The notes below the pieces were generated by a model that was given only the letters and a program-made list of their open reading frames with translations, did no database searches and was not told the origin of the DNA. The position numbers and the translations under genes are program-made. Below, one piece after another: positions 1 through 7,153 of a DNA stretch of 10,831 nt (positions are counted from its first letter, which is position 1; each line of letters begins with the position of its first letter). The stretch is taken from NCBI GenBank assembly GCA_031273305.1, contig JAISSC010000205.1, forward strand, positions 1 to 10,831. The letters run 5' to 3'. The stretch comes from Flavobacteriaceae bacterium. Its GTDB lineage: Bacteria; Bacteroidota; Bacteroidia; Flavobacteriales; Weeksellaceae.

Positions 1-846
1 TTCTTAGGAGCAATTCTAGCCGGAACGTTGGGTTCCCTCACAGGATTGGGAGGAGGGGTCGTTATTATTCCTTTACTTACCTTAGGATTTGGAGTAGATA
101 TTAAATACGCAATAGGAACAGCACTGATAACTTCCATTGCGACTTCTTCAGGGGCTGCTGCTGCTTATATCAAAGAAGGAATGACCAACATCCGCATTGG
201 AATGTTTCTGGAAATTGCAACTACGGCAGGTGCGGTTGCAGGAGCTTTGGTTGCCGTGTTTTTACCTACTTCCGCCATTTATATTATCTTAGGCGTTACT
301 CTTATATTTTCTTCCGTAATGATAGTGAGAAAGAAAAAGGTAACCGTTGATTATACTGCTCCGGGAAGTAAGCTGGCTACTACGTTAAAATTAAACGGAA
401 CCTATCCTGCTCCGAACGGAATACAAAAATACAACGTGCAGAACGTAACGGCAGGATTCTCCTTAATGACCTTAGCCGGGATGCTTTCAGGAATTTTGGG
501 GATTGGTTCCGGAACCTTAAAAGTTTTGGCTATGGATACTACTATGAAGATTCCTTTTAAGGTATCCACCACCACTTCAAATTTTATGGTAGGCGTAACT
601 GCTGCTGCCAGTGCGGTAATTTATTTCCAGAGAGGACAGATTGATCCGTTTCTGGCTATGCCTGTGGTAGCAGGAGTTTTGTTGGGAGCTTTTTTAGGTG
701 CTAAGATTCTAATGGTGATTAACGTTGATTTATTACGTAAAATTTTTAGTTTTGCAATAGCAATTTTAGCGATTCAATTGATATACAGAGGAATGGAACC
801 GTCCTTAGTTGAATGGTTTCCAAATATAAATTTTCCAAAAATTTAA
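1..846 (+). CDS. TauE/SafE family anion (sulfite-type) exporter, 5' end outside window
   Basis: Inner-membrane permease of the TauE/SafE family, whose members export sulfite, sulfoacetate or related small organic anions. The frame is open from base 1, so the start lies upstream; 281 codons are visible. An internal TTG at 28 could be taken for a start, but the codons before it (FLGAILAGT) continue the first family motif. The protein shows the two-fold repeat of the family: a glycine-rich motif (LTGLGGGVVIIP) at the left end and a second copy (LSGILGIGSGTLKVL) near bases 480-530, each followed by several hydrophobic segments. The signature KVSTTTSNFMVGVTAAASA is typical of the subgroup found beside DUF1634 genes. 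The next gene starts 8 bp after the stop, so the two are surely co-transcribed. The substrate cannot be told from sequence. Confidence 0.9.
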   Translation, partial: FLGAILAGTLGSLTGLGGGVVIIPLLTLGFGVDIKYAIGTALITSIATSSGAAAAYIKEGMTNIRIGMFLEIATTAGAVAGALVAVFLPTSAIYIILGVTLIFSSVMIVRKKKVTVDYTAPGSKLATTLKLNGTYPAPNGIQKYNVQNVTAGFSLMTLAGMLSGILGIGSGTLKVLAMDTTMKIPFKVSTTTSNFMVGVTAAASAVIYFQRGQIDPFLAMPVVAGVLLGAFLGAKILMVINVDLLRKIFSFAIAILAIQLIYRGMEPSLVEWFPNINFPKI

Positions 847-854
847 ATTGAGAG

Positions 855-1253
855 ATGGCAACTATATTTTCAGGGAAATTTTGGATAAAACATAATATTG
901 AACTCTACATCGGCAGGTTATTGAGATATGGAGTGATTCTTTCTTCCATAATCACCATCATCGGGGGAGTTATCTATATTATTCAACATCCTGACGAGAA
1001 ACCCCGTTTTAAACAGTTTGTCGGAGTTCCGGAATATCTCAGGGAGTTATCCACACTTTTTCCGGGAATCTTCCGGTTAGACGGTTTAGCCATTATACAA
1101 TTCGGAGTTGCGGTCTTGATTGCTACTCCCATATTACGCATAGTTTTTTCCATAGTGGCTTTCGCAATAGAAAAAGACCGTATGTATGTAGTTATAACCA
1201 GTATCGTATTAGCCATAATTTTAGCTAATTTGTTTTTTGGAATTGAAGGATAA
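855..1253 (+). CDS. DUF1634 family small membrane protein
   Basis: A 132-residue integral membrane protein of the DUF1634 family. Three hydrophobic segments are visible at about residues 22-43, 77-102 and 110-129. The first is preceded by the basic GRLLRYG motif, and the second starts with LDGLAIIQFGVAVLIATPILR, a conserved-looking helix ending in arginine. A loop of about 30 residues between segments 1 and 2 carries charged and proline residues (HPDEKPRFKQF). The family is repeatedly found directly downstream of TauE/SafE permeases, as here (8-bp gap). The inferred role is an accessory or stabilising subunit of that exporter; no biochemical function is known to me. The ATG is preceded by a short purine run (GAGAG) directly abutting the start rather than a spaced Shine-Dalgarno sequence. 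Confidence 0.85.
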   Translation: MATIFSGKFWIKHNIELYIGRLLRYGVILSSIITIIGGVIYIIQHPDEKPRFKQFVGVPEYLRELSTLFPGIFRLDGLAIIQFGVAVLIATPILRIVFSIVAFAIEKDRMYVVITSIVLAIILANLFFGIEG

Positions 1254-1303
1254 AACCGCTGTTTTGCAATCGAATTTTATATTATCTTCTTAATATATTT
1301 AAA

Positions 1304-3517
1304 ATGCAGAAAAAATTAAAACATATTATATCGGAAAGTACTTTTTTCATCTTTAGCTTTTATTTCAGTCGAGGACTACGTATTGCATTCGCAATGGTTA
1401 CTCCTGTGATTCTGGGTGGAATATTTAACCGGCTGGATATAGGAATACTGGTATCTTCTGGGGCTTTGGTCGCAGGGATTGGGGATAATCCGGGATCTTT
1501 TAAGATTAAACTTTATACTCAGCTCACAGGGGCTGTATTTTACTTTTGTGTAATCCTCATCAGCCAGCTGTTACTTTCTTATGACCTTCTTTTCGGCATT
1601 TGGATCACTTTGTGCGGTTTTTTCTTCTCCATGTTTTTCATCTACGGTTCACGGGCTGTGAGTGTCAGCATTTCGTCTTTATTATGTATTGTGAATGCAT
1701 GCAGCTTTCAAAGTCATGACATTATGACCAACACCGCCGGAATCATGCTTGGAGTTCTTTTTTATGGGATTATTTCTTTAGGTTTATGGAGGATTCAGCC
1801 ATACCGGGTGATTGAGCAAAAAATAAGCGAAAATATCAAGCAGCTAGGTGAATATACGGAATTGATACGACAGTATTTTCTTCTAAAATCAGATTATCCG
1901 AAGGTCAAACAAAAACAGGAAGAAATTTTAACCAGGATTTTTGAAAAACAGGAAAAAATACACAGCACACATGAAGATATTCGGGAAAACCTGTTTAAAT
2001 TACGTATCAATGCAAAAAGTTTCTCGGCTAAAGGAAGAAGAACAACCCTTATATTCAGTGCTTTGGTGGACTTGTATGAACATCTTATTTCTTTAAACCT
2101 TCAAGATGATAAGTTGATTACCTCACTGGATAAAAGCGGGTTAAAGGAAGATTTCCTCACCTGTATGGTAAATATGGAACAAATTTTAAAAGGGCTGAAC
2201 CGACCTGTTAACCTGTACAAAAAAGTTACCGTAGATATAGATACTTCCCTGCCGGATAATTTTAAAGCCCGGATTCTAACTCTGGAAGAAGAGGATAACA
2301 ATTCAGAAGATATTGATATTCATGCTATCAGGCATATACATTTTATATTCAAATCATTCTATAAACAGACCCGGATTATCAAATCTCTTATAAATGGCAA
2401 GTCCGAAGTGGAAAAAAGTCGGTATGAGGATTTGGAACTGGAAAAGTTTACCCAACAATACAATTATAATTTTGCTACTTTTAAGGCAAACCTGAACTTA
2501 CGGTCAAATATTTTCCGACATGCCCTTAGGGTAGGTCTGGCTATATTATTATCGTATTGTATTTGTCTTGCATTGGAGATTCAATATTTCGCATGGGTAT
2601 TTTTAACGATTATCTTAATATTAAAACCGGTATACGGAAACACCAAGAATTTCTCTATCAAAAGGTTACAGGGGACTTTAACCGGAGCTGTTATTACTCT
2701 GGGACTGCTTCTTCTTACCCAAAATCTGTATGTTATTTCTGTCGTAACCCTTATTTGCATTGTCGGCGCATATAGCTTTATCTCTATTAATTACCGAACC
2801 GGAGTTGTTTTTGTTACGATATTTGTTATTCTTCTTATTTTTCTGGAACATCATGGGAGCGGAAGCTGGGCTAATATATACCATCGTTTAGGAGGAACCG
2901 CCATAGCCATAGCAATTGCTTTTGTCCTTAGTTTCTCATTCCTTCCTACATGGGAATACAAAGTTTTGCCGTTGCTGATTGGGAAATTAATAAAATACAA
3001 TCTAAAATATTTCCATAATATTTCCCATAATTTATTGAATGAGGAGAAGTTATCCGATACAGATATAAAATTATCAAGAAAGGATGTGTTGTTAGGAACC
3101 TCTAATCTTTCCAGTGCTTTCCAGAGAATTATTTCCGAACCTCAGCTTTCTAAAGATTACAAGGCGGATATTCATACCATCCAGACGTTGATTAATTTAC
3201 TCTCTACCCGAATTTCTTCCCTAAGGGCATATAACATCTCCCGAAGTCGAGAGATAACGGAGACGGATAAACAGCTGACCCGTTCTATTGAGGATACTTT
3301 ATATAACTGTATACTGTCCATTCGGGGAGCTAAAACTACTGTCAATACTGACCGGGAGGAAGAAGAGACTAGTCTTTCCCCTGATTCTGATAATCAATCC
3401 CTAACTACCTATCAACTAGGGGAGATTAATATCCTCGTACGACAGATACACAACTATATACTGAAACTCAATGAATTTCAGGAATGGAAAAACTCTAAAA
3501 GAGAAGTTCCCTTGTAA
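1304..3517 (+). CDS. FUSC family (YccS-like) inner-membrane protein, putative aromatic/organic acid efflux
   Basis: A 737-residue protein with the two-block layout of the FUSC/YccS family. A first cluster of transmembrane helices lies at about residues 20-165. A hydrophilic, largely helical middle region follows at about 166-400, with coiled-coil-like lysine/glutamate stretches and an acidic patch near 328-338. The second helix cluster is at about 405-548, and a cytosolic tail follows. The second cluster holds the family signature: KPVYGNTKNFSIKRLQGT at 441-458, in which R454, G457, T458 and G461 form the R-x-x-G-T-x-x-G core. The family is related to the AaeB aromatic-acid efflux pumps, but most Bacteroidota members have no assigned substrate. 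It lies 50 bp after the DUF1634 gene on the same strand, so read-through from that operon is likely. The stop codon is inside a terminator-like hairpin. Confidence 0.85.
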   Translation: MQKKLKHIISESTFFIFSFYFSRGLRIAFAMVTPVILGGIFNRLDIGILVSSGALVAGIGDNPGSFKIKLYTQLTGAVFYFCVILISQLLLSYDLLFGIWITLCGFFFSMFFIYGSRAVSVSISSLLCIVNACSFQSHDIMTNTAGIMLGVLFYGIISLGLWRIQPYRVIEQKISENIKQLGEYTELIRQYFLLKSDYPKVKQKQEEILTRIFEKQEKIHSTHEDIRENLFKLRINAKSFSAKGRRTTLIFSALVDLYEHLISLNLQDDKLITSLDKSGLKEDFLTCMVNMEQILKGLNRPVNLYKKVTVDIDTSLPDNFKARILTLEEEDNNSEDIDIHAIRHIHFIFKSFYKQTRIIKSLINGKSEVEKSRYEDLELEKFTQQYNYNFATFKANLNLRSNIFRHALRVGLAILLSYCICLALEIQYFAWVFLTIILILKPVYGNTKNFSIKRLQGTLTGAVITLGLLLLTQNLYVISVVTLICIVGAYSFISINYRTGVVFVTIFVILLIFLEHHGSGSWANIYHRLGGTAIAIAIAFVLSFSFLPTWEYKVLPLLIGKLIKYNLKYFHNISHNLLNEEKLSDTDIKLSRKDVLLGTSNLSSAFQRIISEPQLSKDYKADIHTIQTLINLLSTRISSLRAYNISRSREITETDKQLTRSIEDTLYNCILSIRGAKTTVNTDREEEETSLSPDSDNQSLTTYQLGEINILVRQIHNYILKLNEFQEWKNSKREVPL

Positions 3518-3529
3518 AATAAGGGAACT
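3505..3529. terminator. Probable bidirectional terminator hairpin between convergent genes
   Basis: A perfect inverted repeat: AGTTCCCTT at 3505-3513, a 7-nt loop, then AAGGGAACT at 3521-3529. The loop (3514-3520) contains the TAA stop codon of the FUSC gene (3515-3517). The two flanking genes converge here. Read on the minus strand the hairpin is followed by a U-rich run (TCTCTTTTAGAGTTTTT), a good intrinsic-terminator arrangement for the C10-like gene. On the plus strand the following bases are only AU-rich, so termination in that direction is less sure. Confidence 0.65.
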
Positions 3530-3560
3530 ACTATATTAACTGTTATATTTAACCGTATGG

Positions 3561-5747
3561 TTATTTATCTGTCTTAATGAATTTATAACTTTCGCCCAAA
3601 ATATTCAGATAATAAATATTAGGAGGAAGATCAGATACATTCACTTCGATAATATCTTCTACTTTAACCTGAGTTGTTTTTACCGTTCTTCCGTTTCTGT
3701 CAATAATTGTTACCTTAGTATATTCAACATTCCCCGTGTTGTTTATACCTTTTATATGTAATATATCTTTAACAGGGTTTGGATATAATATGCTTGAAGC
3801 ACTGTTGGTTTGTACATCATCGGTTCCTAAACCATAATCATCACCTGTTATATCAATATTATAATCTTCCACCTGTCCCTGCTCAAATGTATCGCAGGGT
3901 CCTTGCATTCCGTTGCCGTTATAATATTTCATGGAGATTCTCACTCGGGTAACTCCGGATAAAGCAGTGGGAGGAATATAGATGATTCCGTGTAACGAAT
4001 CATCCGGAGTAATTTGTTCCAATACGGTTTCACCCTCATCATCGAAATCTCCGTCATGATTGAAGTCTATAAATACCGCATATGCATTTAGAGAACCGGA
4101 AGAATTAGGAATGATGATAATATTATGCGTTGCTCCTTTATCGGCAAAACCGGGAAAAAATGATAAGGTAAAGTCTTCATATCCGTCAGTTATTCCTCCT
4201 CCTACTGTATGTTTTTCGTCGTTAGAAATACCTCCTGAAAAATATACTTCGGAGATTCTTTTCTCTGACGCATCATTCCCTTGTGAGGTGCAATATAATA
4301 GTGTAGTAAAATCATCACCGGTAGTATATTCTGAAGAACAGTTGGCTTTTACTCTCCAGTTGTAAGTAGTATTGGCTAACAGTGGTTCCTGAGTATTATA
4401 ATGATTATGAATACTATAATAAGTATTTATAGTGGAAGGCATTGTCGTCCACTCGGAAGCATCAGCAGTCTTGTACTCTACCGTATAACTTGAGGCTTCA
4501 TGTTTCACTGTCCAGTTAAATGTTACTCCTCCGTCGGTAATGTCGGATACATATAAACCTGAAACAGGTCCACAATCAGGAGGATAGATATTTATTACAA
4601 CAGCTTGATCTATTGAATAACCATCATTACCACTATTAGGAGGATTGGGATGAAGAATAGTAAAATACCCGTCGTCACTGCCTCCCCATCCAAAATTAAA
4701 GTGGATAAGGTTATTGGAATCATAGCCATCTGCAACAAAGGCATGATCATGACCTGAAGCTGTAAGACCTGAAAAAAATACAGGAAACCTTTTTGTAATC
4801 TGGTCTTTAATTAAAGCTAACCATGTTACATCGGGGTAGCTATTAATATTTCTTTTTATATAACTTACATCGGCGTAATTAAAATAGTTTTTCAAAGCAT
4901 AAGCTACATTAATGTAAAGTGCGCTGGAGTTTTCCCAGTTAGTATTTACTGAAACACCCGCATGATATATTAAAGTAGACACGGCATCTTTTTGTGCATC
5001 GGTAGATGATGAAGATAGCGAATTTGGCATATTCGCCCAATCATAAGTGGTTTCTCCAAAATTTGCATATGAAGTTCCTCCTGACCAAGTGTAGGAATGT
5101 TCTCCCACTCCGGTTGTCGGACGCTCCCAGAATTTCATTATCTGAGCCATAGCTGTGGCAACACTACCTGTGGATGCATTATTCGGAATCTTTTGGTTGT
5201 AAGGAGCATTACTATTCCATGTGGTTTTAAGCAGGGGAAGAACTGCGGTAGTAGCCGTTGTTTTAGCTCCTAAAGGGTAATTGTTTCCTCCGGAGGATAA
5301 TAAAACTTCCCATTCTTCTTTAATCTTAGAACTTAACTCGTCCTCATCACCGGTTCCTTTTGATTTCAAACTGCTATTCCGTAAACCTTCATTTACAGAC
5401 TGATACCAATCAAGAACATATAGAAATCCGGGAGATACTTGTCCGGAGGAAGAAATAGTAGTGTCGTCGGAATATCCTAATATCGGATGATTTTCATATT
5501 CAGAGGAAATAATATAAAAACCGTTTCCCAAACTGTTCTTAAAAATATAAAAGCCATCATACTTGGCATCAATAGCGGTGGTAATATTTATTAGGTCAAT
5601 CGGCTTTTTTTGAGCGGCATTAGACCTTGAACTAATAAAATTTTCCGCAACGGTTCTGGCTGTACTTTCTGACACACTTTGAGCCATAGAAGAACAGAAT
5701 ATAAGTAAGCATAAAGAACTTAACAAATAATATTTTATCTTTTTCAT
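3561..5747 (-). CDS. Secreted C10 (streptopain) family protein with catalytic Cys replaced by Ser; FN3, GEVED and T9SS sorting domains
   Basis: A 728-residue secreted protein. Domains in order: signal peptide 1-22 (cleavage after SMA-Q likely), Spi/C10-type propeptide about 25-150, C10 peptidase domain about 165-390, fibronectin type III about 393-481, GEVED domain about 550-634 (DFNHDGDFDDEGE and GQVEDY motifs), and T9SS type A sorting domain about 652-728 (begins LYPNP). The peptidase domain has the family landmarks WN-x3-PYN (177-184), VATAMAQIMKFW (196-207), HAFVADGYD (335-343, catalytic-type H335) and HFNFGWGG (349-356). The nucleophile position, normally Cys in G-C-VATA, is Ser195 (codon AGT, 5165-5163). 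Residues 23-391 contain no cysteine at all, so no nearby Cys can substitute. The protein should be exported and anchored or released by the T9SS. Its ATG is 34 nt below a consensus -7 box. It could be a pseudo-protease or a serine-dependent variant; classical cysteine-protease activity is excluded if the sequence is right. Confidence 0.9.
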   Translation of the reverse strand: MKKIKYYLLSSLCLLIFCSSMAQSVSESTARTVAENFISSRSNAAQKKPIDLINITTAIDAKYDGFYIFKNSLGNGFYIISSEYENHPILGYSDDTTISSSGQVSPGFLYVLDWYQSVNEGLRNSSLKSKGTGDEDELSSKIKEEWEVLLSSGGNNYPLGAKTTATTAVLPLLKTTWNSNAPYNQKIPNNASTGSVATAMAQIMKFWERPTTGVGEHSYTWSGGTSYANFGETTYDWANMPNSLSSSSTDAQKDAVSTLIYHAGVSVNTNWENSSALYINVAYALKNYFNYADVSYIKRNINSYPDVTWLALIKDQITKRFPVFFSGLTASGHDHAFVADGYDSNNLIHFNFGWGGSDDGYFTILHPNPPNSGNDGYSIDQAVVINIYPPDCGPVSGLYVSDITDGGVTFNWTVKHEASSYTVEYKTADASEWTTMPSTINTYYSIHNHYNTQEPLLANTTYNWRVKANCSSEYTTGDDFTTLLYCTSQGNDASEKRISEVYFSGGISNDEKHTVGGGITDGYEDFTLSFFPGFADKGATHNIIIIPNSSGSLNAYAVFIDFNHDGDFDDEGETVLEQITPDDSLHGIIYIPPTALSGVTRVRISMKYYNGNGMQGPCDTFEQGQVEDYNIDITGDDYGLGTDDVQTNSASSILYPNPVKDILHIKGINNTGNVEYTKVTIIDRNGRTVKTTQVKVEDIIEVNVSDLPPNIYYLNILGESYKFIKTDK
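3573..3666 (-). repeat. 94-bp direct repeat, copy 1 (inside the sorting domain of the C10-like gene)
   Basis: This stretch encodes residues 695-725 of the C10-like protein. It matches 5810-5903 in the same orientation with 93 of 94 bases identical. Identity breaks sharply at both sides (3572/5809 and 3667/5904). The repeat unit spacing is 2237 bp and contains the body and promoter of the C10-like gene. Confidence 0.9.
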
Positions 5748-5781
5748 ATATCGTATTTTTATCTTTTATGTATTTATGAGG

Positions 5782-5789
5782 CAAATATA
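5782..5789 (-). promoter_or_regulatory. Bacteroidota -7 promoter element for the C10-like gene
   Basis: Read on the minus strand the bases are TATATTTG, an exact match to the Bacteroidota -7 consensus TAnnTTTG. The element lies 34 nt upstream of the ATG at 5747. No convincing -33 TTTG was found at the usual distance; that position falls close to the end of the duplicated sorting-domain fragment. The C10-like gene therefore probably has its own promoter. Confidence 0.5.
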
Positions 5790-5800
5790 AATATATTAAT

Positions 5801-5903
5801 TTATTTTACCTTAATGAATTTATAACTTTCACCCAAAATATTCAGATAATAAATATTAGGAGGAAGATCAGATACATTCACTTCGATAATATCTTCTACT
5901 TTA
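5801..5903 (-). pseudogene. Remnant of a second T9SS cargo gene: last 33 codons of a sorting domain
   Basis: On the minus strand this stretch encodes the same 31 residues as positions 695-725 of the C10-like protein (beginning KVEDIIEV and ending GESYKFIK), then VK and a TAA stop (5803-5801) in place of TDK-stop. The matching DNA, 5810-5903 against 3573-3666, is 94 bp with one difference (5831/3594), which is silent in a Gly codon. The frame stays open upstream to 5950 but contains no ATG, no signal peptide and nothing recognisable. It is the 3' tail of a lost or truncated gene that ended in a near-identical type A sorting domain, not an independent gene. Confidence 0.85.
5810..5903 (-). repeat. 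94-bp direct repeat, copy 2 (upstream remnant)
   Basis: This is the partner of 3573-3666, in the same orientation, with a single silent A/G difference at 5831. It forms nearly all of the sorting-domain remnant and ends 20 bp before the -7 box of the C10-like gene. Recombination between the two copies would delete that gene with its promoter and leave a single tail. Confidence 0.9.
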
Positions 5904-5950
5904 GCCCCAAACTCCGACCGCCTCAGGATAAAATATAATCTAAGATACGG

Positions 5951-6394
5951 TTATTTAAACCAGTCCACGCCGTACATAATAACGAGATAGCGCAACATTT
6001 TACCTGTGAACATAGAGACGGATACTATATAAATATTGGCTCTCATATATCCTAAAGCTATCGGAATCATGTCTCCGATAACAGGAAGAAATGAGAAAAA
6101 AGCTATTGAGGCTCCTTTTCCGTCCAGGTATCGGCGCATTTTATTTACTTTTTCGTGTTTAACTTTCAGATATTTTTCAATCCATTCTACTTTCCCCAAC
6201 TTCCCTAAAAAATAATTAACCATTCCTCCCGACCAGTTTCCCAGAGAAGCCACAATAATAGAAATCAGGGGGTCTCCTCCCATAAAGAGCATTCCGGCTA
6301 AAACTACTTCCGAACTAAACGGCAAAATAGTTGCAGCGAGAAACGAAGCGAGGAACAATCCGAAGTATCCGTATTCTATCAAGCTTTCAAGCAT
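5951..6394 (-). CDS. YqaA family (DedA-related, VTT/SNARE-associated) inner-membrane protein
   Basis: A 147-residue polytopic membrane protein close in length and motif order to Escherichia coli YqaA. Visible landmarks are SFLAATILPFSSEVVLAGML at 17-36, GNWSGGMVNYFLG at 52-64, FLPVIGDMIPIALGYMR at 102-118 (the conserved proline/glycine/aspartate re-entrant-type motif) and GKMLRYLVI at 131-139. A basic cytosolic segment lies at about 66-90. DedA-superfamily proteins have been linked to lipid carrier or phospholipid translocation and to membrane homeostasis, but the role of the short YqaA branch is not established. The ATG is 5 bp after the plsC stop, so it is the last gene of the manA-plsC-yqaA operon; sitting beside a phospholipid acyltransferase fits a membrane-lipid role. 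No hairpin terminator was seen after it. Confidence 0.85.
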   Translation of the reverse strand: MLESLIEYGYFGLFLASFLAATILPFSSEVVLAGMLFMGGDPLISIIVASLGNWSGGMVNYFLGKLGKVEWIEKYLKVKHEKVNKMRRYLDGKGASIAFFSFLPVIGDMIPIALGYMRANIYIVSVSMFTGKMLRYLVIMYGVDWFK

Positions 6395-6399
6395 CTGGA

Positions 6400-7149
6400 T
6401 TATTTAATTTCCGGGTATTTGAGTTTATCATTTTTGATTTTATCATAGATCATAGTATATACCTTCTCTCTGAGTGAGTCTTTGGTTTCCCCCTCCGGGT
6501 ATAGAACGGACAGCCTCTCAACTTTTATCTTACCGGGCTGTCCTATTGTGGATACGAAAGGAAACATATTCTTCAAGTTATGAAAAGCATAGACCACGAC
6601 AGGTGTATTGCAATAAATTGCCGATATAAAAGCTCCGTCCTTAAATTTTTCCAGAATAATATCCCTGTCCGGAACTCCTCCTTCGGGAAAGAGGACTACA
6701 TTTTTATTTTCTTTGGTCAGTTTTTTCTTTATGGCGGGGAATACAGCCTCCCTACTTTTCTTATCAGACCTGTCCACCAGAATAGAAACTTTTTTATATG
6801 TCCTTCCGAAGATAGGGTATTTTTCCAACTCCTTTTTTCCCACAAAGATAATAGGATGTTTAGGATGCAAAACAAACATTAATAGAATATCTATCGTGGA
6901 GGTATGGTTGGATACCAGGAGGTAATTCTCTCCTGGATTTAATTTCTCTGTGGAAGATAAGGAATAAGAAAACCCCGTTCCGTAAAATAAGATGCAAGCC
7001 CATGATCTTATAAAGAAATACGTCAACCGCTCATTCTTCTGATAGGTTAAGATATAAACACCGGGTCCTATAAGAACAGTACATAAGAAAGCCAGCACAT
7101 AAAACCATATCTTCCAGATAATAACTAATGTGATTCTCAGGCACTTCAT
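6400..7149 (-). CDS. plsC: 1-acyl-sn-glycerol-3-phosphate acyltransferase (PlsC-like)
   Basis: A membrane-associated acyltransferase of the PlsC/LPLAT family, expected to add the second acyl chain to lysophosphatidic acid to give phosphatidic acid. Numbered from the ATG at 7149 (249 residues), it has hydrophobic N-terminal helices (about 5-35), the catalytic H-x4-D motif NHTSTID with H82 and D87, motif II GKKELEKYPIFGR (104-116), and motif III FPEGG (154-158) with a following VPDRD in place of the more usual TRS. The proline motif (NTPVVVYA, 181-188) is also present. The longest frame begins at a TTG (7161) that overlaps manA by 8 bp. The ATG four bases after the manA stop is preferred because it gives a normal start and tight operon spacing. 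Other lysophospholipid acyltransferases, such as ornithine-lipid OlsA types, cannot be ruled out. Confidence 0.85.
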   Translation of the reverse strand: MKCLRITLVIIWKIWFYVLAFLCTVLIGPGVYILTYQKNERLTYFFIRSWACILFYGTGFSYSLSSTEKLNPGENYLLVSNHTSTIDILLMFVLHPKHPIIFVGKKELEKYPIFGRTYKKVSILVDRSDKKSREAVFPAIKKKLTKENKNVVLFPEGGVPDRDIILEKFKDGAFISAIYCNTPVVVYAFHNLKNMFPFVSTIGQPGKIKVERLSVLYPEGETKDSLREKVYTMIYDKIKNDKLKYPEIK

Positions 7150-7153
7150 GCTT

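Noticed and set aside
28..30. TTG at 28 as the start of the TauE/SafE gene
   Set aside because: The frame is open to base 1 and the upstream codons continue the first glycine-rich family motif, so the gene is truncated by the window edge.
2557..2884. Extra open frames on both strands within the second membrane block of the FUSC gene
   Set aside because: They overlap clear transmembrane coding sequence and have low-complexity, non-protein-like composition.
3551..3562. Small palindrome AACC-GTAT-GGTT next to the C10-like gene stop
   Set aside because: The 4-bp stem is too short to be meaningful; the neighbouring 9-bp hairpin is the better terminator.
4060..4365. Plus-strand open frame of 101 codons inside the C10-like gene
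   Set aside because: It lies fully opposite the FN3/GEVED coding region, has no family resemblance and is explained as a shadow of the real gene.
6580..6925. Two plus-strand open frames opposite plsC
   Set aside because: They are antisense to a gene with intact catalytic motifs and show no recognisable protein features.
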